Part shown: positions 27,639 through 36,439 of the stretch, one piece after another
Position numbering within the stretch: position 1 is the first letter of the stretch
Layout: every line of letters begins with the position of its first letter
Assembly: GCF_016950255.1 (NCBI RefSeq)
Contig: NZ_JACGFN010000001.1
Span: 2,604,001 to 2,668,000 of the forward strand
Direction: 5' to 3'
Length of the DNA: 64,000 bases
Source: Pectobacterium brasiliense
GTDB taxonomy: Bacteria; Pseudomonadota; Gammaproteobacteria; Enterobacterales; Enterobacteriaceae
Made by a program: the position numbers and the translations under genes
The notes under the pieces: model-generated
Database searches by the model: none
What the model saw: the letters and a program-made list of their open reading frames with translations, nothing else
What the model was told of the DNA's origin: nothing

Positions 27639-29777
27639 GTGAAACCAGTAGTGATTAAACGGGATGGTTGCCAGGTGCCTTTTGATGAAGTCCGTATCAA
27701 AGAGGCGGTCGAACGCGCGGCACATGCAGCCGGTGTCAATGATGCAGACTACTGTGCAACTGTGGCCTGTGCGGTCGCTCAACAAATGCAGGATAAATCG
27801 CGCGTAGATATCCGCGAGATTCAGGACGCGGTCGAAAACCTGCTGATGTCCGGCAATTACAAAAAACTGGCGCGTACCTACATCGAATACCGCCATGACC
27901 GCGATATTGCGCGTGAACGCCACGGTCGCCTGAATCAGGAAATTCGCGGTCTGGTCGAGCAGAGCAACATGGCGCTGCTAAACGAGAACGCCAACAAAGA
28001 CAGCAAAGTGATTCCCACCCAGCGCGACCTGCTGGCCGGTATTGTCGCCAAGCATTACGCCAAACAGTACATCCTGCCGCGTGATGTGGTTCTGGCACAC
28101 GAGCGCGGTGAGATTCACTATCACGACCTCGACTACTCGCCGTTTTTCCCGATGTTCAACTGCATGCTGATCGACCTGAACGGCATGCTGACCAACGGCT
28201 TCAAAATGGGCAACGCGGAGATTGAGCCACCGAAGTCGATCTCCACTGCTACCGCCGTCACCGCGCAGATTATCGCGCAGGTCGCCAGCCACATTTATGG
28301 CGGCACCACGATTAACCGTATTGATGAGATTCTGGCGCCGTTTGTCACCGCCAGCCATGCGAAACATAAAGCCGTGGCGGAAGAGTGGCAGATTCCAGAT
28401 GCGGACAACTATGCCCTGACCCGCACGGAAAAAGAGTGCTACGACGCCTTCCAGTCACTGGAATATGAAGTCAACACGCTGCACACCGCAAACGGTCAGA
28501 CGCCGTTCGTGACCTTTGGCTTCGGGCTCGGCATCAGTTGGGAATCGCGTCTGATTCAGGAATCGATCCTGCGCAACCGCATTGCCGGACTGGGTAAAAA
28601 CCACAAAACAGCGGTCTTCCCGAAACTGGTCTTTGCGATTCGTGACGGTCTGAACCACAAAGCAGGCGATCCGAATTACGATATCAAACAGCTCGCGCTG
28701 GAGTGCGCCAGCAAGCGCATGTACCCGGATATTCTGAACTACGATCAGGTCGTGAATGTCACCGGTTCGTTCAAAACGCCAATGGGCTGCCGCAGCTTCC
28801 TCGGTGTTTATGAAGAAGACGGCCAGCAGGTTCACGACGGCCGCAATAACTTAGGTGTGATCAGCCTGAACCTGCCGCGTATTGCGCTGGAAGCCGAAGG
28901 CAATGAAGACCGATTCTGGACGCTGCTCGACCAGCGTCTGGTGCTGGCGAAGAAAGCCCTGATGACGCGCATTGCGCGGCTGGAAAGCGTGAAAGCTCGC
29001 GTCGCGCCAATCCTGTATATGGAAGGCGCGTGCGGCGTGCGCTTAAAAGCGGACGACAGCATTGCGGATATCTTCAAGAACGGACGCGCCTCGATTTCAC
29101 TGGGCTATATCGGCCTGCATGAAACGATTAACGCCCTCTTCGGTAGCCAAACGCACGTGTTTGATGACGAGGCGCTGCGTGCCAAAGCCGTGGCAGTTAT
29201 CACTCGCCTGAAAGCCGCCACCGAGCAGTGGAAAGACGAAACGGGTTACGGCTTCAGCCTGTACAGCACGCCGAGCGAAAATCTGTGTGACCGCTTCTGC
29301 CGTCTGGATACCGCCGAGTTTGGCGTCGTACAGGGCGTGACGGACAAAGGGTATTACACCAACAGCTTCCACCTTGATGTGGAGAAGAAGGTGAACCCTT
29401 ACCAGAAAATCGACTTCGAACTGCCCTATCCGCCGCTGGCTAACGGGGGGTTCATTTGCTACGGCGAATACCCGAACCTGCAACACAACCTCAAAGCGCT
29501 GGAAGACGTGTGGGATTACAGCTACAGCCGCGTGCCTTACTACGGCACCAACACGCCGATCGACGAATGCTACGAGTGCGGTTTCACCGGTGAATTCGAG
29601 TGCACCAGCAAAGGCTTCACCTGCCCGAAATGCGGCAACCACGATTCGGCCCGCGTTTCCGTCACGCGCCGCGTATGCGGCTACCTCGGCAGCCCGGATG
29701 CACGCCCGTTCAACGCCGGTAAGCAGGAAGAAGTTAAGCGTCGAATCAAGCATTTAGGCAACGGTCAACTGGGATAA
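27639..29777 (+). CDS. nrdD: Anaerobic ribonucleoside-triphosphate reductase
   Basis: 712 residues, the E. coli length, with a GTG start after AGAGGAAG. It reduces NTPs to dNTPs without oxygen using a glycyl radical. An N-terminal ATP-cone (about 1-95, starting KPVVIKRDGCQVPFDEVRI) gives allosteric control. The C-terminal zinc ribbon has two Cys pairs (CYEC, CPKC), and the radical glycine is G681 in RVCGYLG. It is activated by the NrdG encoded next (81-base gap). The upstream region carries NrdR, FNR-like and DnaA-box sequences. It is complete, with no odd features. Confidence 0.98.
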   Translation: MKPVVIKRDGCQVPFDEVRIKEAVERAAHAAGVNDADYCATVACAVAQQMQDKSRVDIREIQDAVENLLMSGNYKKLARTYIEYRHDRDIARERHGRLNQEIRGLVEQSNMALLNENANKDSKVIPTQRDLLAGIVAKHYAKQYILPRDVVLAHERGEIHYHDLDYSPFFPMFNCMLIDLNGMLTNGFKMGNAEIEPPKSISTATAVTAQIIAQVASHIYGGTTINRIDEILAPFVTASHAKHKAVAEEWQIPDADNYALTRTEKECYDAFQSLEYEVNTLHTANGQTPFVTFGFGLGISWESRLIQESILRNRIAGLGKNHKTAVFPKLVFAIRDGLNHKAGDPNYDIKQLALECASKRMYPDILNYDQVVNVTGSFKTPMGCRSFLGVYEEDGQQVHDGRNNLGVISLNLPRIALEAEGNEDRFWTLLDQRLVLAKKALMTRIARLESVKARVAPILYMEGACGVRLKADDSIADIFKNGRASISLGYIGLHETINALFGSQTHVFDDEALRAKAVAVITRLKAATEQWKDETGYGFSLYSTPSENLCDRFCRLDTAEFGVVQGVTDKGYYTNSFHLDVEKKVNPYQKIDFELPYPPLANGGFICYGEYPNLQHNLKALEDVWDYSYSRVPYYGTNTPIDECYECGFTGEFECTSKGFTCPKCGNHDSARVSVTRRVCGYLGSPDARPFNAGKQEEVKRRIKHLGNGQLG

Positions 29778-29858
29778 TCCCTTCTGGGCCGCAGCAATGC
29801 GGCCCACCTTTCGCGGCACCGTCAACCCACGCCCGCTTCATAACATGGGCTCTACCGT

Positions 29859-30323
29859 ATGAATTACCACCAGTATTATCCCGTTGATGTCGTCAACGGC
29901 CCCGGCACCCGCTGCACGCTGTTTGTCGCTGGCTGCGTGCATGAGTGTGTGGGGTGTTACAACAAAAGCACCTGGCGACTCAACTCCGGTCAGCCGTTTA
30001 CGCAGGAACAGGAAGATCGGATCATCGCCGACCTCCAGGATACGGCGATCCCACGGCAAGGCATTTCGCTGTCTGGCGGCGATCCGCTTCACCCACGGAA
30101 TGTGCCTGACATCCTGCGCTTGGTCGAACGGATACGCGCGGAATGCCCAGGCAAAGATATCTGGGTCTGGACGGGCTACGTGCTGGCGGAGCTGACGCCG
30201 GAGCAACAGCGGGTGGTCGATCTCATCAACGTATTAGTCGATGGAAAATTTGTGCAAGATCTGAAAGATCCCGCACTGATCTGGCGCGGCAGCAGCAATC
30301 AGGTTGTCCACCACCTGCGTTGA
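29859..30323 (+). CDS. nrdG: Anaerobic ribonucleotide reductase activating protein (radical SAM)
   Basis: 154 residues, nearly identical to E. coli NrdG. The [4Fe-4S] cluster motif C-x3-C-x2-C is in GCVHECVGCYNKSTW, and the glycine-rich SAM loop is SLSGGDPLHP. It uses SAM to generate the glycyl radical on NrdD. It is cotranscribed with nrdD. It ends 11 bases before the convergent yraR stop; I see no terminator in that gap. Confidence 0.98.
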   Translation: MNYHQYYPVDVVNGPGTRCTLFVAGCVHECVGCYNKSTWRLNSGQPFTQEQEDRIIADLQDTAIPRQGISLSGGDPLHPRNVPDILRLVERIRAECPGKDIWVWTGYVLAELTPEQQRVVDLINVLVDGKFVQDLKDPALIWRGSSNQVVHHLR

Positions 30324-30334
30324 TCGACAAGAGG

Positions 30335-30988
30335 CTATTGAAGCGCCTGTTGCTTACCCAGTGAACGTAATTGATCGGATTCGAGCACGGTGACCCGCGC
30401 TTTGGGCTCGGGTGAGAACGCCTGATTCAGCAACGCCTGCGCGACCGTTCTCCCTTCAATGGCCCGCCATTTTGCTGGGAACAGGCGAAACAGCGGTGCG
30501 GCCAGACTTTCTAGCGGACGACTATCTTCTCTTTCTCCCAGCAGCATCGACGGCTGTGCCAGTGTCAGATGCTGCCAGCCTTGCTGACGCAGCGATTTTT
30601 CCGTTTCCCCCTTCACGCGCGAATAGAAGAAAGGCGACGTCGCACTCGCGCTCAGCGAACTGACGACTAACAGGTGCGTCGCGCCTAGCGCCAGCGCTAC
30701 CTTTGATCCTTCTACCACCAGCGTGTAATCCACATAGCGGAACGCCTGCTTGCTACCTGCCGTCTTGAGCGTCGATCCCAGACAGCAAAACGCGATATCG
30801 ACAGGATCGGTTAATTGCGCCAGCGCGGCAGAGAGATCGGGATCGTGCGGATTGACCACTTTCTCTGACGGTGCCAGCGGCTTACGGGTCGGCGCATAGA
30901 TCGTCTCTACCCGATTATTGGCTTTCAACAGCTGTAACAACTCGTGCCCCACTAACCCCGTTGCACCTAATAACAGTACTCGGCTCAT
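30335..30988 (-). CDS. yraR: NAD(P)-binding Rossmann protein, YraR-like
   Basis: 217 residues from the ATG at 30988 (MSRVLLLGATGLVG), preceded by GGGGGAAAACC; the frame open to 31018 is not needed. The N-terminal GATGLVGHELL is a dinucleotide-binding loop, and AFCCLGST and YSRVKGETEKSL match the short-chain/TIP30-like oxidoreductase group including E. coli YraR. The reaction is unknown. In E. coli, yraR is next to yhbO and yhbP, and yhbP follows here too, which supports the name. It shares its 3' side with convergent nrdG. Confidence 0.83.
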   Translation of the reverse strand: MSRVLLLGATGLVGHELLQLLKANNRVETIYAPTRKPLAPSEKVVNPHDPDLSAALAQLTDPVDIAFCCLGSTLKTAGSKQAFRYVDYTLVVEGSKVALALGATHLLVVSSLSASATSPFFYSRVKGETEKSLRQQGWQHLTLAQPSMLLGEREDSRPLESLAAPLFRLFPAKWRAIEGRTVAQALLNQAFSPEPKARVTVLESDQLRSLGKQQALQ

Positions 30989-31044
30989 CGGTTTTCCCCC
31001 ATGCTCAGCGTCTTTCACTATCCCATCTTTTTACGTTTCTGTTG

Positions 31045-31076
31045 TTATGTATGGAAAATGTTATGTATGGAAAATG
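31045..31076. repeat. Perfect 16-bp tandem duplication
   Basis: TTATGTATGGAAAATG occurs twice in direct succession (31045-31060, 31061-31076) between yraR and yhbP, downstream of yhbP. It looks like a slippage product. Confidence 0.9.
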
Positions 31077-31092
31077 TTAGTTATGACAAACG

Positions 31093-31548
<456 letters not shown>

Positions 31549-31995
31549 TCAATCCACTTTCTGAACGAACGTATCCTGCCCGACCACTAACTGCCCTTCC
31601 GCAGAGTGCGGCAGCATGGTTTGCAGAGGCTGGCCGGTGTGTTTATCCAATAGCAGGGAGTGAGGTTCTCCCTCTGCAAACAGCTGCTGTTCCCCCCACT
31701 GGCGTAACGCCACAACGAGTGGGAATAGCTGTTCGCCTTTTGGCGTCAGGATATATTCCTGATAGGCCGAGCCTTCGGAAACGGGCTGAACGGACAAAAT
31801 ACCTTCCTCAACCAGGGCGCGCAGACGATCGGTAAGAATATTTTTGGCAACGCCCAAACTGCGCTGAAAATCGCCGAAACGGCGGCGATTGTCGAAGGCA
31901 TCGCGGATAATCAGCAACGCCCAGCGATCGCCAACCACATCCAGCGCGCGGGCGACGGGACACGCATCCTCTTTCAAACTTTTGCGCTTCACCAT
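31549..31995 (-). CDS. HxlR/MarR-like winged-helix transcriptional regulator
   Basis: 148 residues. It has the HxlR signature: CPVARALDVVGDRWALLIIRDAF, then RRFGDFQRSLGVAKNILTDRLR and an acidic-hydrophobic C-terminal extension (about 105-148). A conserved cysteine near residue 12 in many family members senses oxidants or aldehydes. GGAGAGG precedes the ATG. It is divergent from the MFS gene, with two 19-bp palindromes in between that are likely its operators, so it probably controls the exporter and decarboxylase. yhbP follows closely on the same strand. Confidence 0.9.
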   Translation of the reverse strand: MVKRKSLKEDACPVARALDVVGDRWALLIIRDAFDNRRRFGDFQRSLGVAKNILTDRLRALVEEGILSVQPVSEGSAYQEYILTPKGEQLFPLVVALRQWGEQQLFAEGEPHSLLLDKHTGQPLQTMLPHSAEGQLVVGQDTFVQKVD

Positions 31996-32068
31996 GAATA
32001 CTTCCTCTCCTTTTTCCTGTTCATCCTGCCTGCCTTACCCACAGGCGGAAAACTGACCGCACGTTTTT

Positions 32069-32124
32069 TGGTTGCAGAATAAAACCAGAGTATTTATGCT
32101 TCAAGTGGTTTTATTTTGAAACCA
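32069..32124. promoter_or_regulatory. Twin 19-bp palindromes, probable HxlR operators
   Basis: TGGTT-N9-AACCA occurs at 32069-32087 and again at 32106-32124 (there extended to TGGTTT/AAACCA), starts 37 bp apart. The second ends 9 bases before the MFS start codon, so binding would block transcription or early elongation. Confidence 0.75.
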
Positions 32125-32133
32125 AATTGAGCC

Positions 32134-33405
32134 ATGAAAGCCAATACGATGAAAACAAGCCCTATTCATACCACGTCATCCGTCACCGACGGCGATCTTT
32201 ACAGCACGCAGACGACATTGCCGCGCGCGTTAGTTTTGCTGTTTGCCTGTGCCAGCGCCCTCAGCGTCGCCAATGTGTATTACGCACAGCCGCTGTTGGA
32301 TGCACTATCGGTAGATTTTCACATCAGTATCGCCGCCGTTGGTGGCGTGATGACCGCAACACAGCTTGGCTGTGCGCTAGCGTTAATTCTGCTCGTGCCG
32401 CTGGGTGATATCCTCAATCGACGCTATTTGATGCTCGTCCAGTTGGGTGCGCTCATCGTGGCGCTGATCGCCGTTGGGCTATCCACCACGCCCCTGGCTC
32501 TATTGATCGGCATGCTGGCCGTGGGCATGCTCGGCACGGCAATGACTCAGGGGCTGATTGCTTATGCCGCGACGGCTGCCGCACCGCAGGAGCGCGGGCG
32601 CGTGGTGGGTGCGGCACAGGGCGGCGTGGTGATTGGGCTGCTGCTGGCGCGCGTGCTGTCCGGCTTTATCGCCGATGTCGCAGGCTGGCGCAGCGTGTAC
32701 TTTTTCTCCGCGCTACTGATGCTCCTGCTTGCCGTGCTTTTATGGCGCACACTGCCGCATCAGCCGCTTGCCCGGCAGCGCCCACGCTATTCCGCGCTGC
32801 TGCTTTCTATGCTGACCCTGCTGCGTCAAGAACGGGTGTTGCAAATACGCGGCACCATCGCTTTACTGATGTTTGCTGCCTTGAGCATTTTCTGGAGCGC
32901 GCTGGTTCTGCCGCTGAGTCGCGAACCGTATTTCTTTTCTCATACGGTTATCGGTGCGTTTGGTCTGGTGGGGATTCTCGGCGCATTGGCGGCGGTAAAA
33001 GCGGGCTTATTGGCCGATCAAGGCCGCGAACAGTGGGTCAGCGGCATCGCCCTGTTATTGCTGCTGACATCGTGGCTACCGCTGTGGCTAGCACCCTATT
33101 CTCTCTTCGCGCTGGTGGTTGGCATCATCGCTCTCGATCTGGGTGGACAGGCCATTCACGTCACCAACCAAAGCATGATTTTCAAGACGCATCCCGATGC
33201 GCACAGCCGTCTGGTTGGCTGTTATATGCTGTTTTATAGCATCGGCAGCGGGCTTGGCGCGCTGGCAACGACAGCGGCGTATGACGCTGCGGGCTGGTCA
33301 GGCGTGTGCCTCCTTGGCGCAGCCGTCAGCCTGACGGCGCTGCTTTTCTGGAAAGTGACGCTGCACGCCTCAGCGCCGTCACCGACCGCTTCCACGACAT
33401 CGTGA
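32134..33405 (+). CDS. MFS drug/metabolite exporter (DHA1-like)
   Basis: 423 residues with about 12 membrane segments. An MFS loop signature appears as PLGDILNRRYLM between segments 2 and 3. The N-terminus (about 1-30) is cytoplasmic and polar. The second in-frame ATG (32149) is an alternative start; neither has a strong ribosome binding site. The gene is divergent from an HxlR regulator and followed 41 bases later by a PLP decarboxylase, suggesting export of an amine, an acid or a toxic aldehyde-related compound handled by that enzyme. The substrate is unknown. Confidence 0.88.
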   Translation: MKANTMKTSPIHTTSSVTDGDLYSTQTTLPRALVLLFACASALSVANVYYAQPLLDALSVDFHISIAAVGGVMTATQLGCALALILLVPLGDILNRRYLMLVQLGALIVALIAVGLSTTPLALLIGMLAVGMLGTAMTQGLIAYAATAAAPQERGRVVGAAQGGVVIGLLLARVLSGFIADVAGWRSVYFFSALLMLLLAVLLWRTLPHQPLARQRPRYSALLLSMLTLLRQERVLQIRGTIALLMFAALSIFWSALVLPLSREPYFFSHTVIGAFGLVGILGALAAVKAGLLADQGREQWVSGIALLLLLTSWLPLWLAPYSLFALVVGIIALDLGGQAIHVTNQSMIFKTHPDAHSRLVGCYMLFYSIGSGLGALATTAAYDAAGWSGVCLLGAAVSLTALLFWKVTLHASAPSPTASTTS

Positions 33406-33446
33406 TAGCGGAACAACGCTTCTTGATAAACAATAAGGGAAAAAAC

Positions 33447-34799
33447 ATGAGCGAACTGACATTACTGGCTGATGCCGACGAGCGCGGCCGACGCTATCTG
33501 GCTGAGACTGCACAGCGTCGGGTTTTCCCCGATGCCGCTGCCCTCGCGGCGCTGGCACGTTTTGATGAAGCGCTGCCGCAACAGGGCTTCTCACCCGAAA
33601 GCACGCTGACGCTGCTGGATGAGGTCGGTTCACCGGCTACTACCGCTTCCAATGGTCCGAACTATTTCGGCTTTGTTATCGGTGCCTCATTACCGGTCGC
33701 CGCCGCTTCCGAGCGATTAATGATCGCCTGGGATCAGTGCGCCTCCACCTTTGATAACTCGCCGGTATCCGCCACGCTGGAACGCCTCGCCAGCCGCTGG
33801 GTACTCGATGCGCTGAACTTGCCCAAAGACAGCGCCGTGGGTTTCGGCACCAGCGCCACCGCTTGCACGCTTTCCTGCCTGGCCGCCGCACGTCGTGCTC
33901 TGCTGGCAAAACAGGGCTGGGATTTTGACAACGATGGACTGAACGGCGCGCCTGAAATTAAAGTCGTAATCTCAGAACTGACGCACATCACCGTGAAGAA
34001 AGCGCTGCGCGTACTCGGATTTGGGCTACGCCATTTACGCATCGCGCCCGTGAATGCTTTTGGGCAGATCGACGTGGCGCAGCTTCCTCCGTTGGACGAC
34101 CGCACGATTCTTTGCTTGCAGGCGGGCGAGGTCAATACAGGCGAGTTCGATAACTTTGCGCAGATCATTCCCGTCGCGAAAGCAGCGGGTACTTGGGTTC
34201 ACGTTGATGGCGCCTTCGGACTGTGGGCCAGAGCCTCGTCCCACGCGGCGCTCACCGACGGCATCGAGCTGGCCGATAGCTGGACAACGGACGCGCATAA
34301 ATGGCTGAACACTCCTTACGATTGTGCGATGGCAATTTGCCGCGATGCGGACGTGCTGGCGGAAGCGATGAACGCGGATGCGGTTTACTCCAGTGCGGCG
34401 CGAGATGCCCAGAAGAACCTGACGCTCGAGTTCTCCCGTCGGCCACGCGGCATTCCGGTGTGGGCGGCACTACGTACGCTGGGGCGCGACGGCGTGGCAG
34501 AGATGGTCGAACGACACTGCCGACAGGCAACCTTCATCGCCGACGGCCTGCGCCATGCGGGTTTTGAGATACTGAATCGGGTTGTGCTTAATCAGGTTCT
34601 GCTGCGGGGGGAAACCGACAGCCAGACGATAGCAATACGAGACGCGTTGCAGGCGTCAGGCAAAGCATGGTTTGGCGGCACCGTCTGGCAGGGGCGTCCG
34701 GCATTGCGCATCAGCGTGTCATCCTGGCGCACGCAGGACGATAACGTGCAGGCGCTAATCACGTTGCTGACGGACATCAAAGCTCAGACCCAACGCTGA
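33447..34799 (+). CDS. Pyridoxal-phosphate-dependent decarboxylase (group II)
   Basis: 450 residues from the ATG at 33447, preceded by AAGGGA; the frame open to 33306 overlaps the MFS gene and is rejected. It is a group II decarboxylase (DDC/GadB-like fold). The PLP lysine lies in SWTTDAHKWLNTPYDCAM, the active-site-side Asp in WVHVDGAFGLWAR, and a glycine/threonine phosphate loop in GFGTSATACTL. Substrate (aromatic, sulfino or other amino acid) is not readable. It is probably cotranscribed with the exporter under HxlR control, so it may make the exported compound or remove a toxic one. Confidence 0.88.
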   Translation: MSELTLLADADERGRRYLAETAQRRVFPDAAALAALARFDEALPQQGFSPESTLTLLDEVGSPATTASNGPNYFGFVIGASLPVAAASERLMIAWDQCASTFDNSPVSATLERLASRWVLDALNLPKDSAVGFGTSATACTLSCLAAARRALLAKQGWDFDNDGLNGAPEIKVVISELTHITVKKALRVLGFGLRHLRIAPVNAFGQIDVAQLPPLDDRTILCLQAGEVNTGEFDNFAQIIPVAKAAGTWVHVDGAFGLWARASSHAALTDGIELADSWTTDAHKWLNTPYDCAMAICRDADVLAEAMNADAVYSSAARDAQKNLTLEFSRRPRGIPVWAALRTLGRDGVAEMVERHCRQATFIADGLRHAGFEILNRVVLNQVLLRGETDSQTIAIRDALQASGKAWFGGTVWQGRPALRISVSSWRTQDDNVQALITLLTDIKAQTQR

Positions 34800-34834
34800 G
34801 CGAAGCCTAAAGCGCTGGGCGCGGTATAAAACGA

Positions 34835-34858
34835 CTATCCCCGCATTTGCGGGGATAG
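34835..34858. terminator. Bidirectional hairpin between the decarboxylase and the downstream minus-strand gene
   Basis: Perfect 10-bp stem CTATCCCCGC / GCGGGGATAG with loop ATTT. On the minus strand it is followed by TCGTTTTAT, so it best serves the gene at 34894-35352; it may also stop the decarboxylase transcript. Confidence 0.75.
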
Positions 34859-34893
34859 AGAGACGTAATCAGACTACGGCGCGTCGGAATACG

Positions 34894-35352
34894 CTAGACG
34901 TAAACGCTAATGCTGGAAACCTGTCCCTGAAAGCGGTTCAGCGCCTCTGCGGCACGTTGCAGGCTTTCGGTATTTTGCACTTCGCTACGGGATGATGCAC
35001 CCGCGACGCCTTGCTGAATGGTGTCGAAAACATTAATCGGCTGGAACACGTTGGAAGGCGGAATGCTTCCCCCTTCGGCTCTCGGCGACGAGACAAAACC
35101 CAGCAGCGCGGAACCCTCTTCACGCCCCAACCGCCCACTGCTGACAAGGCCTTCTACTGTTTCATACAGCTCGGCTGGGCTAATACGGGTGAAATCATAC
35201 CGCGTCGTCTCACCGGCAGGAACGGCACCGCTGCCCGCCTGATAAGACTGAAGCTGTTCGGACAGCGCCGCTTTCTCTGCATGCTCCGTGGAACGCTTCG
35301 CCATCACCTGCTGGCTGGCAAAGACGGACGACTCTGCGGCTTCAACTTTCAT
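34894..35352 (-). CDS. Hypothetical small protein with an exceptionally strong ribosome binding site
   Basis: 152 residues, not recognised. It is hydrophilic, rich in Ala, Ser, Glu and Gln, with no signal peptide or membrane segment. The N-terminal third is predicted helical (AEKAALSEQLQSYQ), the middle has a compact helical segment (SPAELYETVEGLVSSGRLGREEGSALLGF), and the end carries another helix and a short VSSISVYV tail. The layout resembles small secreted or chaperone-type proteins, but I assign no function. The start ATG is preceded immediately by TAAGGAGGTGAT, complementary to the entire 16S rRNA tail. It is monocistronic, with its own terminator at 34835-34858. Confidence 0.7.
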   Translation of the reverse strand: MKVEAAESSVFASQQVMAKRSTEHAEKAALSEQLQSYQAGSGAVPAGETTRYDFTRISPAELYETVEGLVSSGRLGREEGSALLGFVSSPRAEGGSIPPSNVFQPINVFDTIQQGVAGASSRSEVQNTESLQRAAEALNRFQGQVSSISVYV

Positions 35353-35556
35353 ATCACCTCCTTACGGTAACGTATGGAAGACAAAAATCATTGGCATCGC
35401 GCCTCGCCGTGACGGTGGGTGCAAAAATGGCGTGCTTTAATACTGACACGCAATCCCTCATCGCGCCAGCCAGAAGCGGGATTTGAACCCATGTGGGGAA
35501 CACGTTATAGCGCGGAGCATTATGCTGCTCTTAACAAGAATCACTGAACCGTCGTG

Positions 35557-35973
35557 TCAATCAACAAAAGCACTCACGGGAATATCGAATCGTTTAGCAA
35601 GCGCTCTCATGTGATCCAGCGTTAGAGTGCGCTCACCGTTTAAAATACGGGATACCAGAGACTTTTTACCGATCTCAGCTTCAAAATCACTCTGCGTTAG
35701 CTGGTGCTGATCCATGAGGACACGCAGTAAAGCGATACCAGCTGGGAGTGCTTTAATACGTTCGTTGAAGGCAACAAACTCCGGCGCATCATTCTCGTAT
35801 TTGTCAATTTTGGCAGTCAGCATATCGATTAGCGGACTATCAGGCTCACTCTCGATCAGATATTCAGTGAGTTTCAACGCATCATCATAATCCTTACGAG
35901 AGGTGCTACCTCCGAGGAATGGTACGATACTCGTCAGGTTGTTAGCTGCCTTGATGGCGTCTGCGTACATCAT
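35557..35973 (-). CDS. higA: HigA-type antitoxin
   Basis: 138 residues, the length of E. coli HigA and similar throughout. The N-terminal half binds the toxin, and the C-terminal Xre/Cro-type helix-turn-helix (HQLTQSDFEAEIGKKSLVSRILNGERTLTLDHMRALAKRF) binds the operon operator. It neutralises HigB and represses its own operon. The start overlaps the end of higB by 4 bases (ATGA), so translation is coupled. Toxin-first order is characteristic of higBA. Confidence 0.92.
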   Translation of the reverse strand: MMYADAIKAANNLTSIVPFLGGSTSRKDYDDALKLTEYLIESEPDSPLIDMLTAKIDKYENDAPEFVAFNERIKALPAGIALLRVLMDQHQLTQSDFEAEIGKKSLVSRILNGERTLTLDHMRALAKRFDIPVSAFVD

Positions 35974-36281
35974 TCTTTATTCCTCCGGTAATACTCTGTC
36001 AGTCTGTCGTACTCTACATGGGATATGATGTGCTTGATGAAGATTTTCCCCCGCTCAAAATCAGCAAAAAACATCACTCGAAGATGCCCGCCACCAATAT
36101 CAATAACCCACCATTTTTCCCGATATTTCATCCTATCCAGGCTAGGGAAGCGTTTTTTCATATCGTCCGGCGTTGCATACATTTCGCGTTTGATAACCCG
36201 ATATAGATCAGCAAGTGCTGCCGCCTGATTCGGAAACTGAGTGGTTGCAGTGTCGAAAGGTGCCCGCGAAATAACATGCAT
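35970..36281 (-). CDS. higB: HigB-type mRNA interferase toxin
   Basis: 103 residues, homologous to E. coli HigB. The core motifs FPSLDRMKYREKWWVIDIGGGHLRVMFFADF and KIFIKHIISHVEYDRL match. The family has a RelE-type fold and cleaves mRNA on the ribosome. It starts from the ATG at 36281 after AGGGAG. It is the first gene of the pair. The operator region upstream has two palindromes. The toxin appears intact, so the antitoxin is expected to be essential. Confidence 0.92.
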   Translation of the reverse strand: MHVISRAPFDTATTQFPNQAAALADLYRVIKREMYATPDDMKKRFPSLDRMKYREKWWVIDIGGGHLRVMFFADFERGKIFIKHIISHVEYDRLTEYYRRNKE

Positions 36282-36299
36282 CTGGATTTACTCCCTGAT

Positions 36300-36345
36300 G
36301 TTTCCAGATTGGAAACAATATGCCGTAAATGGCATAAGTTGACAA
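36300..36345. promoter_or_regulatory. higBA promoter-operator with two palindromes
   Basis: GTTTCC-N5-GGAAAC (36300-36316) and ATGCC-N6-GGCAT (36320-36335) lie 19-55 bases upstream of higB. On the minus strand a TTGTCA and a CATATT hexamer with 17-bp spacing overlap them, giving a promoter embedded in likely HigA operators. Confidence 0.6.
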
Positions 36346-36379
36346 TATGGAAACCGTAATAATCGACATCCCTGCTGTT

Positions 36380-36408
36380 CGGTTTATCCCCGCTGACGCG
36401 GGGAAGAC
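36380..36408 (-). repeat. Solitary type I-E-like CRISPR repeat (29 bp)
   Basis: The 29-bp sequence, read on the minus strand as starting GTCTTCCCCGCGTCAGCGGG and ending GATAAACCG, matches the enterobacterial type I-E repeat closely, including the palindromic CCCCGC/GCGGGG stem and the conserved ATAAACCG 3' handle. There is no second repeat within the window and no cas gene, so it is not an array. It lies between higBA and the bactofilin gene. Confidence 0.75.
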
Positions 36409-36439
36409 TAAGTAATTATTCAGAGGTTAGGAATGAGCT

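Noticed and set aside
35461..35556. tRNA-like T-arm motif GGGTTCAAATCCC on the minus strand
   Set aside because: The T loop is canonical, but no matching acceptor stem, D arm or anticodon arm could be folded around it and the T-stem outer pairs do not match; at most a degraded tRNA piece.
36339..36367. Plus-strand TTGACA before the solitary CRISPR repeat
   Set aside because: No -10 hexamer at proper spacing, so it does not support a promoter reading into the repeat.
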